Origin: Paenarthrobacter nitroguajacolicus
GTDB lineage: Bacteria; Actinomycetota; Actinomycetes; Actinomycetales; Micrococcaceae
Direction: 5' to 3'
Length of the DNA stretch: 64,000 bases
Assembly (NCBI RefSeq): GCF_007786235.1
Contig: NZ_VNFK01000004.1
Coordinates: forward strand, 186,001 to 250,000
Shown: in pieces, positions 50,595 through 58,798 of the stretch
Numbering within the stretch: the first letter of the stretch is position 1
Layout: each line of letters begins with the position of its first letter
Made by a program: the position numbers and the translations under genes
The notes under the pieces: generated by a model
What the model was told of the DNA's origin: nothing
The model's input: only the letters and a program-made list of their open reading frames with translations
The model's database searches: none

Positions 50595-50657
50595 TTCCCT
50601 AGAGATGCGACAGCTTAACTATGTATGACCGTCCCGACGCCCGAACCGCCAAGACGA

Positions 50658-50692
50658 GAAAAATGGGGCCCACATCAAATGTGAACCCCATT
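50658..50692 (-). terminator. Rho-independent terminator of parAB
   Basis: On the minus strand, AATGGGG-TT-CACAT pairs with ATGTG-GG-CCCCATT, followed by TTTT. It closes the parAB transcript at the right edge of the gene-free region. Confidence 0.88.
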
Positions 50693-50709
50693 CCATTGAA
50701 ACAGTCGAC

Positions 50710-51930
50710 TTAGTCCTCTGCGCCTGGACCCAAAACGTCCATAATGCGGTTGAGATCCTCAACACTTGCAAACTCGATACTCACGCGTCCCTTTCGGGCG
50801 CCAAGGGTGATCTTCACGTTCGTATCCAGCCGATCGGAAAGCGACGAAGCGAGGTAGTCAAGACGCTCATGGCGGGCATTCGGCTTGGGAATGCTGCTCT
50901 TCGCAGGAGTTGCAGGGTCCTGGTAAAGCGCAACGGCTTCCTCTGTGGCCCGCACGGACATACCCTCTGCCACGATCCTCTGGGCAAGGCGTTCCATTGC
51001 AGCGGCATCCGGAAGTGCGAGCAGGGCACGTGCATGGCCAGCAGAGAGAACGCTCGCAGCTACACGGCGTTGAACCAGCGGGGGAAGCTTCAGCAAGCGA
51101 AGTGTATTGGAAACCTGCGGGCGTGAGCGACCGATGCGGTCTGCCAACTGCTCGTGGGTGGTACCAAAGTCTTCCAAAAGCTGCTGGTAAGCCGCAGCTT
51201 CTTCCAAGGGGTTCAGCTGACTGCGGTGCAGGTTCTCCAGGAGGGCATCCCGGAGAAGGTCGTCGTCGGTGGTGTCACGAACAATGGCGGGGATGGTTTC
51301 GAGCCCAGCCGCCTGCACAGCGCGCCAACGACGCTCACCCATGACCAGCTCGTACGGTTCTCCACCCTTTTCGGTTGAAGTCCGTACAACAATTGGCTGG
51401 AGGACGCCTATTTCCTTGACGGAGTGCACCAGCTCGGCCATGTCGTCTTCATCGAAGACGGAACGCGGCTGTTTGCGGTTCGGGTGGATATCGCCGACTG
51501 GAATCTCGGCGAACCGGGCACCAGGTACCTCCACCAACTCGACGTCGGGAGCTACGGGCGCGGCAGCCGCCGTCGACCGTTCCGTAGTATCAGCAACGTC
51601 CGGAACAGTGCGCTTGGCAGCCGGCTTAGACGCCGGCGCCTTCGTGGGTGACTTAACCGCAGCTGGCGCCTTGGCGGCAGCAGACTTGGCGGCCGGCTTC
51701 ATTGGAGCATCAGCCTTAGCAGACTTGGTGGAGGGCTTAGCCGCGGGTGCCGTGGAATCAGCACTCGGTTCATCCCGAGGTGCATCTACCGTGGGCTCCG
51801 CCGTCTTCCGTGCCTCTGGGAAAAACAGATCGACGGGACGCGACGGCGCAGCACCGTTGCCCTGGGCCGCGGCCGAGCTAGGAATGAGAGCCCCAAGACC
51901 CCTGCCGAGGCCCCTTCGCTTTTCGCTCAT
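50710..51930 (-). CDS. parB: Chromosome-partitioning protein ParB
   Basis: 406-residue CTP-dependent DNA clamp that loads at parS and spreads. The N-terminal ParA-contact motif is [15 protein letters not shown] (residues 4-18). Residues about 45-125 are a long Lys/Ala/Pro-rich linker ([20 protein letters not shown]), longer than in many ParBs. The CTP-binding domain has [20 protein letters not shown] and [16 protein letters not shown]. The helix-turn-helix is [20 protein letters not shown]. The C-terminal dimerisation domain ends in the acidic tail LGPGAED. Downstream of parA, 67 bp away; next to eight parS sites. Confidence 0.97.
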   Translation of the reverse strand: MSEKRRGLGRGLGALIPSSAAAQGNGAAPSRPVDLFFPEARKTAEPTVDAPRDEPSADSTAPAAKPSTKSAKADAPMKPAAKSAAAKAPAAVKSPTKAPASKPAAKRTVPDVADTTERSTAAAAPVAPDVELVEVPGARFAEIPVGDIHPNRKQPRSVFDEDDMAELVHSVKEIGVLQPIVVRTSTEKGGEPYELVMGERRWRAVQAAGLETIPAIVRDTTDDDLLRDALLENLHRSQLNPLEEAAAYQQLLEDFGTTHEQLADRIGRSRPQVSNTLRLLKLPPLVQRRVAASVLSAGHARALLALPDAAAMERLAQRIVAEGMSVRATEEAVALYQDPATPAKSSIPKPNARHERLDYLASSLSDRLDTNVKITLGARKGRVSIEFASVEDLNRIMDVLGPGAED

Positions 51931-51997
51931 TGATTCATCCCTCCGATGGAATAGCCGAGCACGAATCGGCCCTGGCTGTTGCAGTGTTTCAAGAATT

Positions 51998-53053
51998 CTA
52001 GCGTTCAGCGATTTCGGCAGCGGCTTCCATGTAGGACAACGCGCCGCTCGATGAAGGATCGTACGTCATGACCGTTTGCTGATAGCTCGGAGCTTCAGAG
52101 ATGCGCACGGAACGGGGAACCACAGCACCCAGGACCTGGTCCGGGAAGTGCTGGCGGACCTCGGACGCCACCTGCGCTGCCAGGTTTGTCCGGCCGTCAT
52201 ACATGGTCAGGAGGATGGTGGAGACTACCAAGTCTGCATTCAGGTGCTTCTGGATCATCTCAATGTTCTTGAGAAGCTGGCTCAAGCCTTCCAGGGCATA
52301 GTACTCGCACTGGATGGGGATGAGTACTTCGCTGGCAGCGCAGAAGGCATTGACGGTCAGAAGGCCAAGGCTTGGCGGGCAGTCTATGAAGATGAAGTCC
52401 AGCCGTCCCTCACCGTTCTTCTCGCGTTCCTTGGCGTAGACGTCGATAGCACGGCGAAGCCGTTGTTCGCGGGCTACCAGCGACACAAGCTCAATCTCGG
52501 CGCCGGCCAAGTGAATGGTTGCGGGCGCGCAGATCAAATTGGGGATGTCTGGGCACGGTGCCACGACGTCCTTCAACGGAAGATCGTTGATCAAGACGTC
52601 GTAGATGCTGTCCACGTCGGCGTGGTGCTCAATACCCAAAGCAGTGGAGGCATTGCCTTGGGGATCAATGTCGATCACCAGCACGTTGAGGCCGGCAGAT
52701 GCCAGAGCGGCCGCGATATTCACGGTGGTAGTAGTTTTGCCTACCCCGCCCTTTTGATTGGACACAGTGAAGATTCGGGTCCGGTCCGGCTTAGGCAGTT
52801 CGCGGCCAATCAACCGCTCTCGACGACGCGTCTCGTTGGCCAACTGCCGAGCGATAGGGCTTGAATCATCGATGGAATCCATAACGTTATGCGCTCCATC
52901 TGAAACAGTTTCACGTGAAACGGCAACGTTTTCAACCGAATCAGTACGCACAATCGCGGACTGGAGAGATGCAGAGGGTGTAGCCATGGCCCGCGCGGAC
53001 CCCAAAGACATAAACGGGGGAATCCGCTGCGTGGAGGTTTCACTACTACCCAC
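51998..53053 (-). CDS. parA: Chromosome-partitioning ATPase ParA
   Basis: 351-residue deviant Walker ATPase that drives movement of ParB-parS complexes. Walker A is [16 protein letters not shown] with the signature Lys. Walker [20 protein letters not shown]. The N-terminal extension of about 90 residues before the ATPase core includes a segment VSRETVS encoded by a parS site. The GTG at 53053 is the first possible start. ATGs at 53011 and 52987 are alternatives; none has a strong ribosome site. Forms an operon with parB. Confidence 0.95.
   Translation of the reverse strand: MGSSETSTQRIPPFMSLGSARAMATPSASLQSAIVRTDSVENVAVSRETVSDGAHNVMDSIDDSSPIARQLANETRRRERLIGRELPKPDRTRIFTVSNQKGGVGKTTTTVNIAAALASAGLNVLVIDIDPQGNASTALGIEHHADVDSIYDVLINDLPLKDVVAPCPDIPNLICAPATIHLAGAEIELVSLVAREQRLRRAIDVYAKEREKNGEGRLDFIFIDCPPSLGLLTVNAFCAASEVLIPIQCEYYALEGLSQLLKNIEMIQKHLNADLVVSTILLTMYDGRTNLAAQVASEVRQHFPDQVLGAVVPRSVRISEAPSYQQTVMTYDPSSSGALSYMEAAAEIAER
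52908..52921. other. parS: parS site 9, inside parA
   Basis: GTTTCACGTGAAAC, perfect 14-bp site, read by parA as the codons for Val-Ser-Arg-Glu-Thr in its N-terminal extension. A parS in this position suggests ParB can bind its own operon. Confidence 0.95.
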
Positions 53054-53141
53054 TGGTCACACTCTCACTCTCATTTCGGCGCTTGCTGCCGTTCTCTAGC
53101 CTAACCGCTCAGCCGCCGACACGCGGGAAACCGAGCGGGAC

Positions 53142-53792
53142 CTAGGCCGTCTTTCCGGGCTTGTTGACGATGATCCTCACCACGGTGGTGGGTTCCTCCA
53201 AAAGCTCCTGTCCGCAAACAACAACGGATGTCGCCACGCCGCCAAGTTTGCGGATGACCTTTGTGGCCTTCTCGATCTCTTCGGCAGCACTGCGTCCCTT
53301 GATCGCAACCACTTCACCATGGCCGTTCAACAAAGGAATGGTCAGGCCGGCGAGATTAGTCAGAGCAGAAACGGCGCGAGCCGTCACGACGTCCGCGTCC
53401 ACCATCCCCACTGCAAGCTCAGCGCGCGTACGCATAATGGTCACGTTGTCCAAGCCGAGGTCGTCAACGACTTCCTGAAGCCAGATAACACGACGTTCCA
53501 GCGGCTCTATCAACGTCAGCTCGAGATCCGGACGGGCAATGGCAAGGCAAAGACCCGGCAGGCCTGCGCCGGATCCGACGTCGGCGACGTGGCTGTCCAT
53601 GGCAATCGCAGACTCGATGACGGCACAGTTCAGGACATGCCTGCTCCACAACCGCGGGATCTCGCGGGGGCCAATCAGTCCACGTTCAGTACCCGACGTA
53701 GCCAGGTGTTCAACGTAGCGCTTGGCCAGATCCAAGCGCTCCCCAAAAATCTTTTCGGCCGCTTCCAGTTCAGCTACGGTGATTTCAACCAT
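53142..53792 (-). CDS. rsmG: 16S rRNA (guanine(527)-N7)-methyltransferase RsmG
   Basis: 216-residue SAM-dependent methyltransferase that modifies G527 of 16S rRNA. SAM motif HVADVGSGAGLPGLCLAIAR and LTLIEPLERRVIWLQEV. The N-terminal IPRLWSRHVLNCAVIESAI is characteristic. Loss of this enzyme gives low-level streptomycin resistance in many bacteria. Lies between parA and khpB in the conserved origin order; 6 bp after the khpB stop, so in the same transcript as yidC-khpB. Confidence 0.96.
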   Translation of the reverse strand: MVEITVAELEAAEKIFGERLDLAKRYVEHLATSGTERGLIGPREIPRLWSRHVLNCAVIESAIAMDSHVADVGSGAGLPGLCLAIARPDLELTLIEPLERRVIWLQEVVDDLGLDNVTIMRTRAELAVGMVDADVVTARAVSALTNLAGLTIPLLNGHGEVVAIKGRSAAEEIEKATKVIRKLGGVATSVVVCGQELLEEPTTVVRIIVNKPGKTA

Positions 53793-53798
53793 GAGCTG

Positions 53799-54347
53799 CT
53801 AGTCAGCCGAGACGACGATGTGGCGGCCGGCGCCTTCGCCTTCGGACTCAGAAACGAATCCAAGGTCAGCTACGGCGTCATGGACAATCTTGCGCTCGTA
53901 AGCGCTCATCGGTTCAAGGGCAACGGTTCCGCCGGATTCCTTGACCTTGGCCACAGCGTCTTCGGCGATCTGCTGAAGAACGCCGGCGCGCTCCTTGCGG
54001 TAACCGTTGATGTCCAGAACGAGGCGTGAGCGGCTTTCCGTGGCGGACAGGACCGAAAGACGGGCCAGTTCCTGCAGTGCCTCCAGGACCTCGCCGTCGC
54101 GTCCGACGAGGCTGTCCAGGGCCGCGGACTCTTCATCAGCACCGATGGAGATGTACGTGCGTCCGTTGCGGATCTCGATATCGATGTCGCCGTCGATATC
54201 GGCGATATCAAGAAGTTCTTCGAGGTAGTCGGCGGCGATGTCGCCCTCCTCTTCCAAGCGGCTGGCCGTCTTGGACTGCGTCTCCTGGGGCTCTTCCTGC
54301 TCTTCAGTCACAGCGGCGATAACTTCTTCGGTGCTCTCGGCAGACAT
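53799..54347 (-). CDS. khpB: KhpB/Jag RNA-binding protein (KH-R3H)
   Basis: 182-residue RNA-binding protein, also called Jag. An acidic N-terminus (about 1-35) is followed by a KH domain (about 40-110: DGDIDIEIRNGRTYISIG and LVGRDGEVLEALQELARLSV) and an R3H domain (about 120-180) with PMSAYERKIVHDAV. No Jag_N domain, as in actinobacteria. Its ATG shares one base with the yidC stop, so they are coupled. Thought to act in RNA regulation of envelope growth in other bacteria. Confidence 0.93.
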   Translation of the reverse strand: MSAESTEEVIAAVTEEQEEPQETQSKTASRLEEEGDIAADYLEELLDIADIDGDIDIEIRNGRTYISIGADEESAALDSLVGRDGEVLEALQELARLSVLSATESRSRLVLDINGYRKERAGVLQQIAEDAVAKVKESGGTVALEPMSAYERKIVHDAVADLGFVSESEGEGAGRHIVVSAD

Positions 54348-55330
54348 TACTTCTTCTTCCTGTTCTTACGTTGTGGCTGGACGCGCTGGGCCCGGATCTC
54401 GGCGGCTGCAGCGGCAGCAGCTTCGGCTTCGGCGGCGGCGTCCGCGGTCTTTTTACCACCCAGCAGCGGGGGCAGGCCCTTGGCGGCGCGGCGCTCCTCC
54501 AGTGCCTTGGCGGCAGGGGAACCCGGGGTGGGCATACGGCGGATGACGAAGAACTGCTGGCCCATGGTCCAGAGGTTGGTGGTGGTCCAGTAGATGAGGA
54601 CACCGATCGGGAAGTTGATGCCACCAATGCCGAACACGAGCGGCAGGATGTAGAGCATCATCTTCTGCTGGCGCATGAACGGGCTGGCCATGGCCTCTTC
54701 GGACATGTTCTTGGCCATGATCTGCTTTTGGGTGATGAACTGCGAGGCCGTCATGGCGATGATCATCACGATGCTGAGAACCCAGACAGCAACAGCGCTG
54801 TTTCCACCACTCGGATCGCCATGCAGCAGTGAAGCGGACAGTGGCGCGCCGAAGATGCTGGACGAATCGAACTGGACAACCTGTTCGTGGCTCATGGCGC
54901 CCACGCCCTGGCCCGCCTTGGCGTTCGTCGAAATACCCGACAGCACCTGGAACAGTGCGAAGAAGAACGGCATCTGGATCAGCATCGGCAAACATGCCGA
55001 GAACGGGTTGGTTCCGTGCTTCTTGTACAGTGCCATCTGCTCCTGCGCCATGGCCTGGCGGGAGAGCTGATCGGTCTTGCCCTTGTACTTGGTCTGAAGT
55101 TTCTTCAGGTCCGGCTGTAGCAGCTGCATGCCGCGCTGCGCTTTGATCTGCTTGACGAAGACAGGAATCAGGGCGGCACGGATCACCAACACGAGGCCGA
55201 TGATGGACAGAGTCCACGTCCAGCCGTTCGCGGCGGGCAGGCCAATGAAGCTCAGTCCCTCGTGGAAGCCAACCATGATGATTGACACCAGCCACTTGAA
55301 CGGAAACATGATTGTTTCAAAGAAGTCCAT
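54347..55330 (-). CDS. yidC: Membrane protein insertase YidC
   Basis: 327-residue insertase of the Oxa1/YidC family. Core helices start at about residue 10 (VSIIMVGFHEGLSF), then 30-50, 110-130 (FFFALFQVLSGIS) and 170-190 and 220-245 region (YILPLVFGIGGINFPIGVLI). The cytosolic loop has QRGMQLLQPDLKKLQTKYKG. Basic C-terminal tail ending RKNRKKK binds ribosomes in the family. Flanked by khpB and yidD in the conserved order. Confidence 0.96.
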   Translation of the reverse strand: MDFFETIMFPFKWLVSIIMVGFHEGLSFIGLPAANGWTWTLSIIGLVLVIRAALIPVFVKQIKAQRGMQLLQPDLKKLQTKYKGKTDQLSRQAMAQEQMALYKKHGTNPFSACLPMLIQMPFFFALFQVLSGISTNAKAGQGVGAMSHEQVVQFDSSSIFGAPLSASLLHGDPSGGNSAVAVWVLSIVMIIAMTASQFITQKQIMAKNMSEEAMASPFMRQQKMMLYILPLVFGIGGINFPIGVLIYWTTTNLWTMGQQFFVIRRMPTPGSPAAKALEERRAAKGLPPLLGGKKTADAAAEAEAAAAAAAEIRAQRVQPQRKNRKKK

Positions 55331-55346
55331 ACGATATCCCTATTCG

Positions 55347-55769
55347 TTAGGCCGCCGAGCGGCCTTCTTCATCAGCCTGAGCAGCCAGGAACTGGTCCGG
55401 GTTGTTCAGTACAACAATTGTGGGCGTCCGGCCTTCGGGCCAGTGACGGTGGCCAGCGGGGACATGGTCCACTCCGCCGGCGTTCCAAGGGTGGCATTTG
55501 GCGAGCCTTTTGGCTGCGAGCCAGGTACCCTTCACGGCACCATGCACCGTCACTGCTTCCAAGGCATAGGCCGAGCAGGAGGGAAAGAAACGGCAGACCT
55601 GGCCGTACAGGGGCGAAACGACCTTACGGTACGTCTTCAGCAAAAGAATGAGGATGTTGCGGGGCAGGTTCCAGAGAAACGTGCCAACCACCGCCGGCAT
55701 GGTCCTTTCAGGAACCTTGCCGGAGGGGTCGCTTGAAGAAGGAACGACGGCGGTGCTTATGTCATGCAC
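55347..55769 (-). CDS. yidD: Membrane protein insertion efficiency factor YidD
   Basis: 140 residues from a GTG at 55769, preceded by GGAAGGG about 8 nt upstream; it overlaps the rnpA stop. An ATG at 55700 would give a shorter protein starting MPAVVGTFLWNLPRN, closer to many family members. Conserved core LLLKTYRKVVSPLYGQVCRF, the Cys pair region FFPSCSAYALEAV, and RLAKCHPWNAGGVD. Assists YidC. The C-terminal tail is longer than usual and hydrophilic. Confidence 0.92.
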   Translation of the reverse strand: MHDISTAVVPSSSDPSGKVPERTMPAVVGTFLWNLPRNILILLLKTYRKVVSPLYGQVCRFFPSCSAYALEAVTVHGAVKGTWLAAKRLAKCHPWNAGGVDHVPAGHRHWPEGRTPTIVVLNNPDQFLAAQADEEGRSAA

Positions 55770-56172
55770 GCGGTGTCCCTTCCGTTGTGGTGCCGTTGTG
55801 GTCCGGCGAAGCGTTGCGTGGAGCTGAGCCACCCAATCGCTTCGTCGTCACTGCCAATGCGGCGTTGTAGTCCGAAAGCAGCTGCTCCCAGCTGGCATGT
55901 GCAGCTGCGGGCAGTGCCCGGACCACGACCGCCAGGCCCGTTCCATGCGTATGCAAAGAAAGTGCGCCTACTTCTCTCAGTCTCCTCTTAACGAGGTTCC
56001 TGGTCACGGCGTTCCCGACGGCTTTGGAGACAATGAAGCCGATTCGACTCGGCTCCTCGGCCCCGATAGGGGCCGTATATAACACTAAGTTCCGGCGTCC
56101 ATTGCGGACGCCGGAACGTACAGTTGTTGAAAAGTCGGTAGACGTCCGCAGACGGTTAGGGGTGGCTAGCAC
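55762..56172 (-). CDS. rnpA: Ribonuclease P protein component
   Basis: 136-residue basic protein subunit of RNase P, which matures tRNA 5' ends. N-terminal MLATPNRLRTSTDFSTTVRS and the RNR signature VSKAVGNAVTRNLVKRRLRE are clear. The C-terminal about 25 residues (SAPRNASPDHNGTTTEGTPR) look disordered. Located between rpmH and yidD, overlapping yidD. Confidence 0.96.
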   Translation of the reverse strand: MLATPNRLRTSTDFSTTVRSGVRNGRRNLVLYTAPIGAEEPSRIGFIVSKAVGNAVTRNLVKRRLREVGALSLHTHGTGLAVVVRALPAAAHASWEQLLSDYNAALAVTTKRLGGSAPRNASPDHNGTTTEGTPRA

Positions 56173-56213
56173 CGTCGAACCCGCAAAAAGACCCTGACCG
56201 ACAAGTCAGTTAT

Positions 56214-56351
56214 TTACGCCGACAGTTCGACGCGGCCCTTGCCGCGACGGGCAGCCAGGATGGCGCGGCCGGCACGGGTGCGCATACGAAGGCGGAAGCC
56301 GTGCTTCTTGGCCCGACGGCGGTTATTCGGCTGAAAAGTCCGCTTGCTCAC
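56214..56351 (-). CDS. rpmH: 50S ribosomal protein L34
   Basis: 45 residues, GTG start at 56351 with TGGAG upstream, TAA at 56216-56214. The sequence starts [20 protein letters not shown] and ends [15 protein letters not shown], a textbook L34 that is very basic. First gene of the rpmH-rnpA-yidD-yidC-khpB-rsmG-parAB block. Divergent from dnaA with a 465-bp spacer. Confidence 0.97.
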   Translation of the reverse strand: MSKRTFQPNNRRRAKKHGFRLRMRTRAGRAILAARRGKGRVELSA

Positions 56352-56816
56352 GTTAGTTACTCCAGTGGATCAAAGGTGCGCCCACCCGATCAAAAAAGGG
56401 GAAGAACTGGCCGACGCTAAGTTTTGTATGTGCCTGCCGCCGTTGCCTCCCGCACGCTGAACGTACGGACTTACAACTGATCTCAAAAGCGGACACAAAG
56501 GACTTCACAACGTTAGGGCAAAAAGGCACCCTCAGTCAAACCGGGAGACTGCCGGAGGCCTATCCACAGCTGTGTCCAACCACCGTTGCCAGCCTGTGGA
56601 TGAAGTAGCTCACAGGCCGCTTTAGAGAACCACAACCGTGTAATTATCCACAGGCAAGTTCCCAGCTATCTTCTGGCGATTCCATCCCCTAGAGTGGCTC
56701 AGTAGCCCATTGTCCACCCGCTGTGTATAACTCTGTGGATTAACGCCCGGAACAGCGACGCCGGAGACACTTCGGCTGCCAGCAACGCCGGCAAGCAAGT
56801 ATTTAGGAACTGATTG
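56352..56816. promoter_or_regulatory. rpmH-dnaA intergenic region with DnaA boxes
   Basis: 465-bp gene-free spacer holding the divergent promoters of rpmH and dnaA. DnaA-box-like 9-mers are CTATCCACA (56560), TGTGGATGA (56595), TTATCCACA (56644), and a triplet TTGTCCACC (56711), TGTGTATAA (56723), TGTGGATTA (56735) at exact 12-bp steps. These suit autoregulation of dnaA. Confidence 0.75.
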
Positions 56817-58235
56817 ATGACAGTAGACGAAGCCAACCACGCCAACACTGTCGGAAGTTCCTGGCGCAGGGTGCTGAGCCTCATGGAACAGGACGACCGG
56901 GTCACACCCCGTCAGCGCGGTTTCGTCATCCTCGCCCAGGCGCAGGGCCTCATCGGTTCCACCCTTCTGGTGGCCGTTCCCAACGAACTCACCCGCGAGG
57001 TGCTGCAGACCCAGGTCAAGGATGCCCTGGACGATGCTCTCCGCAACGTGTTTTCCGACGACATCCGCTGCGCTATAGACGTCGATACCGATCTGGTGCC
57101 TGTCCACGCAGAGCCGGAACCCGCCGTCGAGCTTTCCGCAGTCCCGGACTTCGCCGAGCCGAAACCGCAACCTACCCCGCCGAGCACATCGCATGAGTTC
57201 GGTCGACTGAACCCGAAGTACATCTTCGACACCTTCGTGATCGGTTCATCCAACCGCTTTGCGCACGCCGCCGCCGTCGCGGTCGCTGAAGCCCCCGCCA
57301 AGGCGTACAACCCGCTCTTCATTTACGGTGACTCGGGACTGGGCAAGACCCACCTGTTGCACGCAATCGGCCACTATGCCCGGCGGCTCTACAGCGGCAT
57401 CCGAGTCCGCTACGTGAACTCCGAAGAATTCACCAACGACTTCATCAACTCCATTCGTGACGACGAAGGCACCAGCTTCAAGACCACGTACCGCAACGTG
57501 GATGTCCTCCTCATTGACGACATCCAGTTCCTGGCGGGCAAAGACCGGACACAGGAAGAGTTCTTCCACACGTTCAATGCCCTCCACAATGCCAACAAGC
57601 AGGTGGTCATCACCTCAGACCAGCCACCGAAGATGCTCGCCGGCTTCGAGGACCGCATGACGTCCCGCTTCGAATGGGGCCTGCTGACGGACATCCAGCC
57701 TCCGGAACTCGAGACCCGAATCGCAATCCTCCGCAAGAAGGGCCTCAGCGAAGGCCTCTCCGCACCGGACGACGCACTTGAGTACATCGCCTCAAAGATC
57801 TCCAGCAACATCCGCGAACTCGAAGGTGCCCTGATCCGCGTCACGGCATTTGCCAGCCTCAACCGCCAGCCGGTGGATGTTGCCCTTGCCGAGATGGTCC
57901 TCAAGGACCTGATCACGGATGACGGCGCCCAGGAGATCACGGCGAAGCAGATCCTCGACCAGACTGCTGACTATTTCAAACTCAGCATGGAAGAGCTCTG
58001 CAGCAAGTCCCGTACGCGCACCCTGGTGACAGCCCGCCAGATCGCCATGTACCTGTGCCGCGAGCTGACGGACATGTCGCTGCCAAAGATCGGTCAGGAA
58101 CTCGGCGGCCGCGATCACACCACGGTCATCCACGCGGATCGCAAGATCCGCGAGCTGATGGCGGAGCGTCGTGTGATTTACAACCAGGTCACCGAGCTGA
58201 CCAACCGCATCAAACAGCAGCAACGCGACTCCTGA
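56817..58235 (+). CDS. dnaA: Chromosomal replication initiator DnaA
   Basis: 472-residue initiator that binds DnaA boxes and opens oriC. The ATG at 56817 is chosen over the adjacent TTG at 56814; AGGAAC lies 8 nt upstream. Domain I about 1-85, a Pro/Glu-rich linker (about 95-125), then the AAA+ ATPase with Walker [20 protein letters not shown] and Walker [21 protein letters not shown], and DNA-binding domain IV with [19 protein letters not shown]. The linker is short for an actinobacterium (Streptomyces has a far longer one). Confidence 0.98.
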   Translation: MTVDEANHANTVGSSWRRVLSLMEQDDRVTPRQRGFVILAQAQGLIGSTLLVAVPNELTREVLQTQVKDALDDALRNVFSDDIRCAIDVDTDLVPVHAEPEPAVELSAVPDFAEPKPQPTPPSTSHEFGRLNPKYIFDTFVIGSSNRFAHAAAVAVAEAPAKAYNPLFIYGDSGLGKTHLLHAIGHYARRLYSGIRVRYVNSEEFTNDFINSIRDDEGTSFKTTYRNVDVLLIDDIQFLAGKDRTQEEFFHTFNALHNANKQVVITSDQPPKMLAGFEDRMTSRFEWGLLTDIQPPELETRIAILRKKGLSEGLSAPDDALEYIASKISSNIRELEGALIRVTAFASLNRQPVDVALAEMVLKDLITDDGAQEITAKQILDQTADYFKLSMEELCSKSRTRTLVTARQIAMYLCRELTDMSLPKIGQELGGRDHTTVIHADRKIRELMAERRVIYNQVTELTNRIKQQQRDS

Positions 58236-58798
58236 AACCACATCGCGTCCGCCACTACATACCTTATTAACAGGTGCATGTGGATAAGCCTGTGGATACT
58301 TAAGGGGACAAGCGTCCTTAATGGGCTTAAAACCCTTAAGCCGTCTGTGGATCGTTAAAAATGGCCCTGGGAGTTGTCCCCATCCACACCCTGTTTAAAA
58401 CCCAGTTAACGCACAGTCCGTGAACAGGGCTTAACCGCGGAACTGCGGGGCGAGATGGGGTTATCCACAGTTTCCACAGCAGTTATTAACACTACGAATC
58501 CCAAAAAATTGAAATCCCTCAAATAACAATCTCGTTCTGCCACACTTCGAGCCCGGCCAGCGGCCAGGCCAAGGCCAGCCTGCGGCTGTCCACATACGGG
58601 GGGTCCGAGCGTGCGGGGATGGGTTAATCGCGGATCTTCCGGCTAAGCTGTCAGCAGCGCTCCCATCCTTGGGTCTGTTTGTAGTTCGCTGAGTGCGGAC
58701 CATGCAGGTTCACGTGTCGGACCGCGCAGATTTGGCGGCTTCCAAGCAGGAATCCGCAGCGATGACATGGCAGCAGCAATGAAAGGCGGCACCCTTCC
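58236..58798. other. oriC: oriC: dnaA-dnaN intergenic region
   Basis: 563-bp gene-free spacer between dnaA and dnaN. DnaA boxes or close variants on both strands: TGTGGATAA (58279) and TGTGGATAC (58291), 12 bp apart; TGTGGATCG (58346); TTGTCCCCA (58374); TTATCCACA (58461); GTTTCCACA (58470). An AT-rich stretch at about 58481-58536 just right of the last boxes is a good unwinding element. Strand change of flanking genes at dnaA supports this as the origin. Confidence 0.88.

Larger units (their letters stand above)
44482..50657. other. Gene-free parS centromere region, about 6.2 kb
   Basis: No frame longer than about 130 codons matches any family I know, the short frames have no coding bias, and none has a convincing ribosome site. 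The region is visibly lower in GC than its neighbours. By my count it contains 24 CTAG tetramers, close to random expectation, while flanking genes contain almost none. It holds eight perfect ParB sites, two phased DnaA-box clusters, a six-copy 32-bp tandem repeat, a GCCAC microsatellite and a 13-C tract. Terminators face into it from both sides. I found no tRNA, rRNA, transposase, or known regulatory RNA in it. Confidence 0.85.

Noticed and set aside
44482..50657. Decayed mobile element or prophage as source of the gene-free block
   Set aside because: No transposase, integrase, terminal inverted repeats, tRNA attachment site or direct repeats at the borders could be found by eye.
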